NCBI RefSeq assembly: GCF_024462775.1
Contig: NZ_JANGCE010000013.1
Span: 1 to 64,000 of the forward strand
Direction: 5' to 3'
Origin: Butyricicoccus faecihominis
GTDB taxonomy: Bacteria; Bacillota; Clostridia; Oscillospirales; Butyricicoccaceae
DNA length: 64,000 bases
A model generated the notes under the pieces. It searched no databases. It saw only the letters and a program-made list of their open reading frames with translations, and had not been told where the DNA came from. How positions within the stretch are numbered: position 1 is the stretch's first letter; each line of letters starts with the position of its first letter. Positions 1 through 7,679 of the stretch are shown piece after piece. Position numbers and translations under genes: made by a program.

Positions 1-23
1 CGCGCTTCGCGCGGCCCAGCTTC

Positions 24-113
24 CCCTCGTCGGGGGAAGCCCAAAGGGCGCTCTGTGCGCGCGTTGCTTAAGTTTACGCATTTGCCCTCGTGGGGGGAAG
101 CCCAAAGGGCGCT
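24..113. repeat. Pair of 29-bp direct repeats
   Basis: Near-identical copies lie at 24-52 and 85-113, 61 bp apart (start to start), differing at one base. Each begins CCCTCGT, continues through a G-run and AAGCCCAAAGGGCGCT, and contains a short C-run/G-run hairpin. They lie beyond the 3' end of the minus-strand ATPase gene. Only two copies are visible and the array may continue off the left edge. Confidence 0.6.
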
Positions 114-159
114 TGCCACACAGTTGGTACTTGCTCACTCTTAATCAAATGACACGCTG

Positions 160-190
160 AAGGCCGCTGGATATGTAATCCGGCGGCCTT
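160..190. terminator. Hairpin downstream of the DUF815 gene, possible terminator
   Basis: AAGGCCGC at 160-167 pairs with GCGGCCTT at 183-190, and the inner GGAT/ATCC extends the stem. It sits about 30 bp beyond the stop of the minus-strand ATPase gene. Neither side carries a clear T-run, so a terminator role is only plausible. Confidence 0.4.
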
Positions 191-221
191 GCTGTTTAAA
201 TTGTGGATGTGGAAACGCGGC

Positions 222-1427
222 TTATGTCTTTTCGTACTTTTCAGCCAGCTGCTGGCTGATGAATTGGCGGGCGGCGCGGGGCGAACGGCCGCTGCGGCGT
301 ATCGCAAAGCGCTCGGCCAGCAGGTGAAGCTGTTCCCTGTCCAAATCAAGCTTGTTTTCCGCCGCAAGCTGGTCCACGATGTACAGATATTCGTCCCGAT
401 CGGGCACGGAGAAGGTAATTTCCAGACCGAAGCGGTCGGAAAGGGAGGTCACGGTCTCCAGCGCGTCGCGCGTGGAAACCTCGTCGCCCTGCCGGTCGGC
501 AAAGGTTTCACGGATCAGGTGGCGGCGGTTCGAGGTCGCGTAAAGCACCAGATTGTCCGGCTTGCCCGCGAGTCCGCCCTCGATGAACGCCTTGAGCGCG
601 GCAAAGTTGTCGTCCTCCCGGCTAAAGGAAAGGTCGTCCAGAAAGACGATGAAGCGGAAGGGCGAGCGCAGCGCGGCGGTGAAAATATCGCGGAACACCG
701 TGATGTGCCGGGGCGACATTTCGATGATCTTGAGTCCGCGGTCGGCATATTCGTTGACCACGGCCTTGACCGTGGAGGATTTGCCCGTGCCCTTGTCGCC
801 GTAAAGCAGAATGTTGTTCGCGTCCCGTCCGTCAAGGAAGGCAAGGGTGTTTTTAAGAATGGCGGATTTCTGCCGTTCATACCCCGGCAGGTCGGATAGG
901 CGCACGCTGTCCGGGTTCGGAATGGGCGAAATCACGCCGCCGTCGCCGACCGAAAAGGCCGAGGACTGCGCGAAAAAGCCATAGCCCTGCGCGCGGTAAT
1001 AGCTGGCGAGCGCTGCGCCGTCCGGGAAGGGCAGGGGGGCGCTCGCGGGGAAATCGGGCAGCTCGCGCAGCGCGGGGCGGCTGAAGGCGTTCACGGCCGC
1101 TTCTTTCAGCTGCGCGCCGGTGAGCGCAAGCAAGGCGTTCAGCACGTTTAGGTCGTGCGTGGCGGCGGAAAGCTGCGTGGGGTCGGGCGCGGAGAGCGAA
1201 TCGGTCAGCGTATTGGTATCGAACTGCACCGCGTTTAAAAACGCGCGGTGCACATCGCCCGCGGCAAAGCGCTGCTGGCAAAGCGCGCCGTAGTGGTCGG
1301 CAAAGGCGGGGGCGCTCTCGGTCAAGGCGTCCAGTACCGCGCGGTATGCGCCTACGAGCGGGCCGTCGTTCAAATGGCGCAGCACGGACAGCGCGTGAAT
1401 CCGAAGGGAAAGTGCGGAAAGCTCCAT
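222..1427 (-). CDS. DUF815 family AAA+ ATPase
   Basis: A protein of about 401 residues of the DUF815 (COG2607) ATPase family, whose cellular role is not established. A Walker A motif, YGDKGTGKSS, lies mid-protein. It is followed by an LDDLSFSREDD Walker B-like stretch and a C-terminal helical region rich in Arg. I prefer the ATG at 1427 (MELSALSLR) over upstream in-frame starts to 1475, because AGGAG lies about 12 nt before it and family members usually begin close to this point. It is transcribed alone, away from the DUF3343 gene, from a good promoter at 1508-1536. Family assignment is firm; function is unknown. Confidence 0.85.
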   Translation of the reverse strand: MELSALSLRIHALSVLRHLNDGPLVGAYRAVLDALTESAPAFADHYGALCQQRFAAGDVHRAFLNAVQFDTNTLTDSLSAPDPTQLSAATHDLNVLNALLALTGAQLKEAAVNAFSRPALRELPDFPASAPLPFPDGAALASYYRAQGYGFFAQSSAFSVGDGGVISPIPNPDSVRLSDLPGYERQKSAILKNTLAFLDGRDANNILLYGDKGTGKSSTVKAVVNEYADRGLKIIEMSPRHITVFRDIFTAALRSPFRFIVFLDDLSFSREDDNFAALKAFIEGGLAGKPDNLVLYATSNRRHLIRETFADRQGDEVSTRDALETVTSLSDRFGLEITFSVPDRDEYLYIVDQLAAENKLDLDREQLHLLAERFAIRRSGRSPRAARQFISQQLAEKYEKT

Positions 1428-1507
1428 GGAAAGAGTCATCTCCTGTTTTATCATATTTGGCGCGGAGGCCTTCATAACGGTTTGAAGCCGTGGTTTGAAA
1501 CGAAATC

Positions 1508-1536
1508 ATCATAACACACTTTGGCCCTATTTTCAA
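1508..1536 (-). promoter_or_regulatory. Promoter of the DUF815 gene
   Basis: Read on the minus strand, TTGAAA (1536-1531) and TATGAT (1513-1508) are separated by 17 bp, which matches a housekeeping sigma-A promoter directed at the ATPase gene. Confidence 0.6.
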
Positions 1537-1577
1537 CATAGTATGGGTAGAACCAATTTGGGAGGAGAGGACGACTC

Positions 1578-1805
1578 ATGAGCTACGCTCTTTTAATATG
1601 CCGCAATCAGACCGAAGCGATCGGCCTGCGGCGGCACTTGGGCCAGGCGGGCATCCCGGGCGAGGTCACGCGCCCGCCCCGTCACGAACGCACGGAATCC
1701 TGCTCGTATGCGGTGCGGGTGCCCGGCTCGCAGACGGACGACGCGCTGTACCGCCTGCGCCTGCTTGGTATCACACCCTGCCGCGTGATGATGGAGGGGG
1801 GCTGA
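1578..1805 (+). CDS. DUF3343 putative Se/S carrier-like protein
   Basis: A 75-residue protein beginning MSYALLICRNQTEAIGL and matching the DUF3343 family, described as putative Se/S carrier-like proteins. GGAGGAGAGG before the ATG is a strong ribosome site. The stop is 4 bp before the cysteine desulfurase ATG, so the two are almost certainly co-transcribed. Known context: DUF3343 proteins and EF2568-type desulfurases often occur together in genomes with selenium traits. A role in delivering persulfide or selenide from the desulfurase is inference. Its single cysteine (CSYAV, near residue 41) is not in a recognised active-site motif. Confidence 0.75.
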   Translation: MSYALLICRNQTEAIGLRRHLGQAGIPGEVTRPPRHERTESCSYAVRVPGSQTDDALYRLRLLGITPCRVMMEGG

Positions 1806-1809
1806 ACGA

Positions 1810-2940
1810 ATGATCTATTTGGATAACGCGGCCACCACGCTGTATAAACCGCGCGCGGTGAGCGATGCGGTGCAGCGCGCGCTGCAACAAACGGCGGGCT
1901 ATGCCCGCGGCGGCTATGCGGCGGCCGAACGGGCGGGGGAGACCGTTTATGCCTGCCGCGAGGCCGCCGCCGATCTGTTTGGGCTGGGCGACCCGGCGCG
2001 TGTGGTTTTCACGCTGAACGCCACCCACGCCCTGAACCTTGCCATTCACGCGCTGGCGCGGCCCGGCATGCGGGTAGCCGTGGGCGGGTATGAACACAAC
2101 GCGGTGATGCGGCCGCTCGCATTGCGCGGCATCGAGCCGATCGTGGCCGCCAGTCCCCTGTGGGACGGCGCCGGCATGGTAAGCGCCGTGCGCCGCGCGC
2201 TGGACGAGGGCGCGGCGCTTGTAATCTTGAATCACGTATCCAATGTGTTTGGCTATATCGCGCCGCTGGATGAGATCGCGGCGCTGCTCACAGAGCGGGG
2301 CGTACCGCTTATACTGGACGCTTCCCAGTCCGCGGGCGTCATTCCGCTTGATGTGCGGCGCTATCCCTGCCTTGCGGCGGTGTGCATGCCGGGCCATAAG
2401 GCGCTTTACGGACCGCCGGGCACCGGCATTTTGCTCGCCATAAGCGACGAAATCGCAAAAAGGCCGCTGCTTGCGGGCGGCACGGGCAGCGTTTCGGAAC
2501 AAATGGAGCAGCCGGACTTTCTGCCGGACGCGCTGGAAAGCGGCACGCCCAACGTGACCGGCATCGCGGGCCTCGCGGCGGGGCTGCAATTTGTAAGATC
2601 GATCGGCCCCATGCAAATGCTGGCGCATGAGCGCCCGCTGGTGCAGGAAATGGCCCGCCTGTTGGAAAACGAGCCGCGGGTTGCGTGCTTTGCGGGCGGC
2701 GACGCGCAGGCGGGGGTGCTTTCGGTACGCGTCGAGGGCGCGGCAAGCGAGACCGTGGCGGAAAAATTGGCCGAACGCGGCGTCGCCGTGCGCGCGGGCC
2801 TGCACTGCGCGCCGCTCGCGCACCGTACGGCGGGCACGGAGGATACCGGCACCATCCGTTTTTCGGTTTCCTTTTATACCAACGGCAGGCAGATCGAGCG
2901 CGCAACTGAGATTCTACGCCAAACTGTGAAAAATCTGTGA
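1810..2940 (+). CDS. Cysteine desulfurase-like aminotransferase class V (EF2568 type)
   Basis: A 376-residue PLP enzyme of the NifS/SufS fold. It begins MIYLDNAATT, has the PLP lysine in GHKALYGPPGTG (around residue 198) and ends with the AGLHCAPLAHRT segment that carries the presumed persulfide cysteine. This short-loop layout resembles the EF2568 subfamily linked to labile-selenium metabolism rather than housekeeping IscS/SufS. It would remove sulfur (or selenium) from cysteine (or selenocysteine). No SufU, IscU or MnmA gene is adjacent; the only partner is the DUF3343 protein just upstream. A CTGTGA/TCACAG inverted repeat overlaps the stop codon. Enzyme family is confident; substrate is inferred. 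Confidence 0.85.
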   Translation: MIYLDNAATTLYKPRAVSDAVQRALQQTAGYARGGYAAAERAGETVYACREAAADLFGLGDPARVVFTLNATHALNLAIHALARPGMRVAVGGYEHNAVMRPLALRGIEPIVAASPLWDGAGMVSAVRRALDEGAALVILNHVSNVFGYIAPLDEIAALLTERGVPLILDASQSAGVIPLDVRRYPCLAAVCMPGHKALYGPPGTGILLAISDEIAKRPLLAGGTGSVSEQMEQPDFLPDALESGTPNVTGIAGLAAGLQFVRSIGPMQMLAHERPLVQEMARLLENEPRVACFAGGDAQAGVLSVRVEGAASETVAEKLAERGVAVRAGLHCAPLAHRTAGTEDTGTIRFSVSFYTNGRQIERATEILRQTVKNL

Positions 2941-2956
2941 AAACTCACAGCAATGC

Positions 2957-2985
2957 TATACAGAAGGGCCGAAATGTGGTACTAT
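2957..2985 (+). promoter_or_regulatory. Probable cdaA promoter
   Basis: TATACA (2957-2962), 17 bp, then TACTAT (2980-2985) preceded by TGG, an extended -10. It lies about 80 bp before the cdaA start and is a moderate match only. Confidence 0.4.
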
Positions 2986-3063
2986 TAAAATGCTAAAGAA
3001 CGGCGTGCACGCGCACAGCGGGCGTACCGATAAGTCTATCATAGATTGGATAGGTTGCATTTT

Positions 3064-3951
3064 ATGGATACACTGCAAAAAATTTTTGAGACGGGGAATT
3101 TTGATTGGCGCAAGCTGATTGATTTTGGCTATCTTCGTACCATTTCCTTTGTCGATGTGATCGACATCCTGCTGGTCGCATATATTCTGTACCGCGTGAT
3201 GAAGCTTTTAAAGGATACGAGCGCGGAGCGGCTGGTCAAGGGCATTCTGGTGCTGGCGGTCGCCCTGCTGATCGCCACGCAGGCGCATCTGAATACGATC
3301 AGCTATTTGCTGAAAAGTGTCTTTACCATCGCGCCGTTTATGCTTGTGCTGATCTTTCAGCCCGAGCTGCGCCGTATCATCGAACAGCTGGGCAAGGGAA
3401 ACGTCAGCCGTTTATTTCTCACCACGAGCGACCCGGACGCGACCGCCAAGGCGATCGACGCGACGGTCGCCGCTTGCGGCGACATGTCCAAGACCAAGAC
3501 CGGCGTGCTGATCGTCTTTGAGCGCACGGAGCGTCTGGGCGAGATCGTCGCGACCGGCACGCTGGTGGACGCGGCGCCTTCGCCGGAGCTGCTGAAGAAT
3601 GTGTTTTTCAAAAACAGCCCGCTGCATGACGGCGCGATGATCGTGCGCGACGGCCGCGTTTATGCGGCCGGCTGCGTGCTGCCGCTTTCGGGCAGCCAAA
3701 ACCTGTCCCGCGATCTGGGCACCCGCCACCGCGCCGCCGTCGGCATGAGTGAATCGGCGGACTGCGTGCTCGTCGTCGTGTCCGAGGAAACGGGCGCGAT
3801 TTCGGTCGCGATCGGCGGCATGCTCAAGCGGCACCTTTCCACGGAAACCCTGCAAAAGGTGTTGGAGAGCGAACTGCTGGAAGAAGAAAAACCGGATAAA
3901 AACCGGGTTGCCGCCCTTCGCGATAAATGGAAGGGAGGGTTCGGCAAGTGA
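3064..3951 (+). CDS. cdaA: Membrane diadenylate cyclase CdaA
   Basis: Makes the second messenger c-di-AMP from two ATP. It is about 295 residues. Three N-terminal membrane segments (roughly residues 20-100) precede a DAC domain with both catalytic motifs, DGA near residue 189 (PLHDGAMIV) and RHR near 221 (GTRHRAAVG). The ATG at 3064 is preferred over TTG 3046 because GGATAGG lies 9 nt before it. The stop overlaps the GTG start of cdaR by four bases (GTGA), so the two are translationally coupled, as expected for the membrane-bound CdaA-CdaR regulator pair. The usual third gene, glmM, does not follow. Confidence 0.97.
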   Translation: MDTLQKIFETGNFDWRKLIDFGYLRTISFVDVIDILLVAYILYRVMKLLKDTSAERLVKGILVLAVALLIATQAHLNTISYLLKSVFTIAPFMLVLIFQPELRRIIEQLGKGNVSRLFLTTSDPDATAKAIDATVAACGDMSKTKTGVLIVFERTERLGEIVATGTLVDAAPSPELLKNVFFKNSPLHDGAMIVRDGRVYAAGCVLPLSGSQNLSRDLGTRHRAAVGMSESADCVLVVVSEETGAISVAIGGMLKRHLSTETLQKVLESELLEEEKPDKNRVAALRDKWKGGFGK

Positions 3952-5342
3952 AACACTTTTTGAAAGAGCACGACGTATTGCTGCGCCTGCTGTCCCTCGG
4001 GCTCGCGGTTGTTATTTGGGCGGTCGTCATGGGTATTGATAACCCGGAGCGGCATTACGATTATAACGAGATCCCCATTGTTTTTGAGGGAGAGAGCGCG
4101 CTGGCGGAAAAGACCGGCCTCTCCATCATCGAGGGCAAGAATACCACGATCACGGTGCGCGCGGTGGGTAAGTCCACCGATGTGACCGACGTTAAGAAGA
4201 ATCAGATATCGATTAAGGTGGACGTTTCCGCCCTGCCCGAGGCAGGCGAGTATGATTTGCCGCTCGACGCGGCGATCAGCAAGGTCGGCGTCGATGTGCA
4301 GTCGATCAAGCCGTCCACCGTGCATCTGCGCATCGATAAGATCACGACCAAGCAGGTGCCGGTCCGTTTGGGCGTTACCGGAACGCCCGCGGAAGGCTGC
4401 CTCGCGGGCACGCCGAAATCGCTGACCGAGCAGGTGACCGTGGAAGGTCCGTCCGCCGATCTGGAAGAGGTCGCCTATGCTTACGCCACCATCTCGGTGG
4501 ATGGGAAGGACAGCGCGCTGCAGGAGAACTGCGCCATCACGCTGTGCAACGAAGCGGGCGAGCCGATCGATTCCCCGTATGTATCGAGCAAGACCCAATC
4601 CGTTCGCGTGAAGCTGGCGGTTTATCAGCGCGGCACCGTGCCGCTCACCGTGACGCTGAAGGACGGCGGCACGTCCACCGCAAACCGCGCCACGGTCACG
4701 ATCGACCCGACCGAGGTGCAGGTCTACGGCGATCAGAACATCATTTCGGAGATGAAAGAAATCAACCTTGGCGAGATCGACCTGAGCAGCGCCAAGACGG
4801 GCACGGCCATTGTAAAGACCATCGACCTGCCCGAAGGGGTGCATTTGGCGGATGGGCAACCGAAAACCGCTACCGTGACCGTTGCGATCGACGGCGTGGA
4901 CACCCGCAAGGTGAAGGTGACCGACTTTGTCGTGACCGATACGTCGGATGAAAAGGCAAACTATACGGTAACCACACAGACGGAAAACGTGGAGATCGAG
5001 CTGCGCGGCAACAAATCGGCGCTGGATAAGATCGATGTAAGCAACTTTTCCATCGGACTGACGGTCGATTCCGCTTCGCTGGGCGAGGGCACGCATGAGG
5101 TCAAGGGCGTTGTCGCCGCAACCGGCTTGCCGAGCGGCGTCACACTGGTGGACGAGGATGTACAGGTGACGATCGCCGTTAAACGCAAGGAGTCCGCAAC
5201 GCCTACGCCGCCCACAACCCCGCCGGCCGGTACGGATACGCCCGATGCGACCGAGCCGCCGGCAGACGCCGACACGTCGGCCGAACCGAACACGTCGACG
5301 GACCCGCAAGCGCCGGACGCGGAACAGGGGGACGGCACGTGA
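3948..5342 (+). CDS. cdaR: CdaA regulatory protein CdaR (YbbR domains)
   Basis: A protein of about 464 residues. One N-terminal membrane anchor (LLSLGLAVVIWAVVMG) is followed by a long extracytoplasmic part made of about four YbbR repeats. A low-complexity Thr/Pro/Asp/Glu tail covers roughly the last 50 residues. YbbR proteins modulate CdaA diadenylate cyclase activity at the membrane. The GTG at 3948 is chosen over the internal ATG at 3927 because AGGGAGG lies about 9 nt before it and it gives the classic GTGA overlap with cdaA. The next gene is again coupled through a GTGA overlap at 5339. Confidence 0.93.
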   Translation: MKHFLKEHDVLLRLLSLGLAVVIWAVVMGIDNPERHYDYNEIPIVFEGESALAEKTGLSIIEGKNTTITVRAVGKSTDVTDVKKNQISIKVDVSALPEAGEYDLPLDAAISKVGVDVQSIKPSTVHLRIDKITTKQVPVRLGVTGTPAEGCLAGTPKSLTEQVTVEGPSADLEEVAYAYATISVDGKDSALQENCAITLCNEAGEPIDSPYVSSKTQSVRVKLAVYQRGTVPLTVTLKDGGTSTANRATVTIDPTEVQVYGDQNIISEMKEINLGEIDLSSAKTGTAIVKTIDLPEGVHLADGQPKTATVTVAIDGVDTRKVKVTDFVVTDTSDEKANYTVTTQTENVEIELRGNKSALDKIDVSNFSIGLTVDSASLGEGTHEVKGVVAATGLPSGVTLVDEDVQVTIAVKRKESATPTPPTTPPAGTDTPDATEPPADADTSAEPNTSTDPQAPDAEQGDGT

Positions 5343-6925
5343 GCATCATCGTAAGCAATGTGCGCCTGCCCTTTGATTGCCCCGAGCAGCAAGCGGTGCG
5401 CGAGGCGCTGCGCTTGACCGGCATTGCGGAAGGTTCGGTTCAGGCGGCGGTGTGCCGCGCCAGCATCGACGCGCGGCGCGGCGGCCTCAGCCGGGTTTAT
5501 TCGGTGCGGATAGACGGTATGCAAGACGAAAGGGCATTTGCAGAAAACCTGCAAATGCCATTCGTTCGTTTTAAAGAGGATACGCCGCCCGCGATAAAAC
5601 GCGGGAACAAGAAGCTGGAACACCGGCCCGTGGTGGTCGGTTTTGGCCCCGCCGGGCTGTTTGCGGCTTATACGCTCGCCGGGAACGGCTACGCGCCCAT
5701 CGTGTTGGAGCGCGGCGGCGATCTGGACGCGCGCGACCGCGCGGTCAAGAATTTTTGGGCGGGCGGCGCGCTGGATACCGAATGCAATATTCAATTTGGC
5801 GAGGGCGGCGCGGGCGCTTATTCGGACGGCAAGCTGACCACCCGCATCGGCGATTCGCTGTGCGATACCGTGCTGCAAACGCTGCATTTGTGCGGCGCGC
5901 CCGCGGAGATCCTGCGGCAGGCAAAGCCGCATATCGGCACCGATATACTGAAAAAAGTCGTACGGGAAATGCGGCGGAGTATCATAGCCGCCGGCGGCGA
6001 GGTGCGCTTTGGCGCGAGGCTGACGGGCGTGACCCTGCGAAACGGCGCGCTTCGCGCGGTCGCCGCCGAAGGGGACGAGCTTGCCTGCGAGCGGGCGGTT
6101 CTTGCGATCGGTCATTCGGCGCGCGATACGTTTTTTGCGCTGCATGAAAATGGGGTATACTTGGAGCCGAAGCCCTTTTCCGTCGGCGTGCGCATCGAGC
6201 ACCTGCAAAGCGAGATTGACCGCGCGCTGTACGGTAAGCACGCCGGGCATCCGGCGCTGCCGCCCGCGGAATACAGCCTTTCCCGCCGCGAGGGGGGACG
6301 GGCCTGCTATTCCTTCTGTATGTGTCCGGGCGGCGTGGTCGTCGCCGCGCAGAGCGAGGAAAACACCGTTGTGACGAACGGCATGAGTTATCACGCGCGG
6401 GCCGGGAAAAATGCCAACGCGGCGCTGGCTGTATCGGTCGATCCGGCTGATTTTGCGGATGGCACGCCCTTTGGCGGTATTCACTTGCAGCGACAGATCG
6501 AACGCGCCGCGTTCGCGCAGACCGGCGGCTACCGCGCGCCGTGCCAGCGCGTCGGCGATTTCCTGAGGGACGAGCCAAGCGCGGGCCCGGGGCAGGTCGC
6601 TCCGAGCTACCCGATCGGCGTTTCGTTCGGACAAGCGGCGGCCAGCCTGCCGCCCGCGGCGCGGCAAATGCTGCGGGACAGCCTGCCGTTTTTCGGGAAA
6701 AAGATCAAAGGCTTTGACAGCGCGGACGCGCTGCTCACCGGGCCGGAGACCCGCACCTCTTCCCCCGTGCGCATGAAACGCGGGGACGACCTGTTCAGCC
6801 TTTCCGGCGCGGGGCTTATCCCGTGCGGGGAAGGCGCGGGGTACGCGGGCGGCATCATGTCCGCCGCGGTGGACGGCATCAAAGCGGCGAACAAGATTAT
6901 GGAAGAATTTCAGCCTTTCGTTTAG
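5339..6925 (+). CDS. FAD-dependent dehydrogenase, COG2509 family
   Basis: A 528-residue flavoprotein. An N-terminal region of about 90 residues is followed by an FAD/NAD(P)-binding Rossmann motif (VVGFGPAGLFAAYTLAG), then ERGGDLDARDRAV and the family signature FGEGGAGAYSDGKL. The C-terminal part ends with GEGAGYAGGIMSAAVDG, the second FAD contact seen in this family. The family is common in Clostridia but has no assigned substrate. The GTG start overlaps the cdaR stop (GTGA), making it the third gene of the cdaA transcript. Whether it is functionally linked to c-di-AMP or only co-located cannot be told from sequence. Confidence 0.85.
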   Translation: MSIIVSNVRLPFDCPEQQAVREALRLTGIAEGSVQAAVCRASIDARRGGLSRVYSVRIDGMQDERAFAENLQMPFVRFKEDTPPAIKRGNKKLEHRPVVVGFGPAGLFAAYTLAGNGYAPIVLERGGDLDARDRAVKNFWAGGALDTECNIQFGEGGAGAYSDGKLTTRIGDSLCDTVLQTLHLCGAPAEILRQAKPHIGTDILKKVVREMRRSIIAAGGEVRFGARLTGVTLRNGALRAVAAEGDELACERAVLAIGHSARDTFFALHENGVYLEPKPFSVGVRIEHLQSEIDRALYGKHAGHPALPPAEYSLSRREGGRACYSFCMCPGGVVVAAQSEENTVVTNGMSYHARAGKNANAALAVSVDPADFADGTPFGGIHLQRQIERAAFAQTGGYRAPCQRVGDFLRDEPSAGPGQVAPSYPIGVSFGQAAASLPPAARQMLRDSLPFFGKKIKGFDSADALLTGPETRTSSPVRMKRGDDLFSLSGAGLIPCGEGAGYAGGIMSAAVDGIKAANKIMEEFQPFV

Positions 6926-6950
6926 CGAATCCATAAAACGGAGGTAAGTG

Positions 6951-7124
6951 ATAATTAGTAGTTAGTAATTAGAAATTAGTAATTATGGCGTCCGGGTGAA
7001 CGGGGCGTAACGAGTTTTAGATAAGAGTTAGGAATTGGCCGTGGCGCGCGTAGCGCGCAATTAAATTTAATCGGCCTGCGGCCGATACCGCAATTACTAA
7101 CTACTCATTACTAATTTCTAATTT
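6951..7124. repeat. MITE-like intergenic repeat, family E, copy 1
   Basis: A gene-free interval of about 174 bp bordered by AT-rich arms built from repeated AATTAGTA/TTACTAATT words, which form terminal inverted repeats of roughly 35 bp. The core CGGCCTGCGGCCGATACCGC (7072-7091) and the adjoining arm reappear in reverse complement at 15561-15682. This copy carries about 55 bp of extra interior sequence. No ORF or transposase lies inside. It separates the flavoprotein gene from the RseC-like gene. Confidence 0.75.
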
Positions 7125-7142
7125 TCCAAAGGAGGTTTCTCA

Positions 7143-7556
7143 TTGACTCAAGTTGCAACAGTAAAGCGTCTGCTCTCGGGCCAGATGGCCGAGGTGGAGG
7201 TCGTTCGACGGGGCGCGTGCGCGCATGACTGCGCCAAATGCGGCGGGTGCGACGGCATGGCGAACCAGACCATCGTCGTCACCGCGCGCAACGTGGCGGG
7301 CGCCGCCGTGGGCGACCGCGTCACGATCGAAGGCGAGAGCCGCAAGGTTTTGGGCTACGCGGCGCTGGTATACGCGCTGCCGCTCGTTTTGTTTTTCATT
7401 GGCTACGCGCTGGCGGCGCTGCCAAAGCTTGGCGGCGCGGTATCTGCGCTTGGCGGCGCGGCCGGTTTTGTCATCGGCGTGCTGCTCGCCGTGTGGTATA
7501 GCCGCCGTTTGAAGGCGGAAAGCGCCGTTACCTTCCGCATTACCGGTCTGGTCTAA
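7143..7556 (+). CDS. SoxR-reducing system protein RseC family
   Basis: A 137-residue membrane protein of the RseC/MucC family. The N-terminal part carries a cysteine cluster (CAHDCAKCGGC, residues about 24-34) expected to bind a metal or Fe-S centre. Two hydrophobic segments follow (about residues 75-118). The start is TTG at 7143, supported by AAGGAGG seven to eight bases upstream and no better alternative. In proteobacteria RseC works with Rnf/Rsx electron-transfer complexes; no rnf genes are in this window, so its partner here is unknown. It stands alone between a repeat element and the DUF5685 promoter. Confidence 0.8.
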   Translation: MTQVATVKRLLSGQMAEVEVVRRGACAHDCAKCGGCDGMANQTIVVTARNVAGAAVGDRVTIEGESRKVLGYAALVYALPLVLFFIGYALAALPKLGGAVSALGGAAGFVIGVLLAVWYSRRLKAESAVTFRITGLV

Positions 7557-7595
7557 ACTTTTTGTGAATTTTTGCCCTGTTTGATCGGTTTTCTC

Positions 7596-7624
7596 TTGTC
7601 TTACAGCGGAAAATCCGGTAGAAT
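7596..7624 (+). promoter_or_regulatory. Promoter of the DUF5685/J-domain genes
   Basis: TTGTCT (7596-7601), a 17-bp spacer and TAGAAT (7619-7624), ending 55 bp before the DUF5685 start. Confidence 0.5.
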
Positions 7625-7679
7625 AAAATGAATACGGTAAACTGCCGCGTAACAGGCGCGGCGCGAGAGGAACGGTGCG

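Noticed and set aside
24-113. CRISPR-like direct repeats
   Set aside because: Only two copies, a single 32-bp gap rich in the same bases, no cas genes within 60 kb; better described as an intergenic repeat.
3046-3063. TTG start for cdaA
   Set aside because: No ribosome site upstream and the extra six residues are not typical; ATG 3064 is correctly spaced.
3660-5309. Minus-strand frame of about 549 codons
   Set aside because: Shadow of cdaA/cdaR with Arg/His/Asp-rich translation and no recognisable domain.
4961-6934. Long minus-strand open frame of about 657 codons
   Set aside because: Antisense to cdaR and the flavoprotein; composition is Arg/His/Gly-rich, typical of shadow frames in GC-rich DNA, and no ribosome site or family motif was seen.
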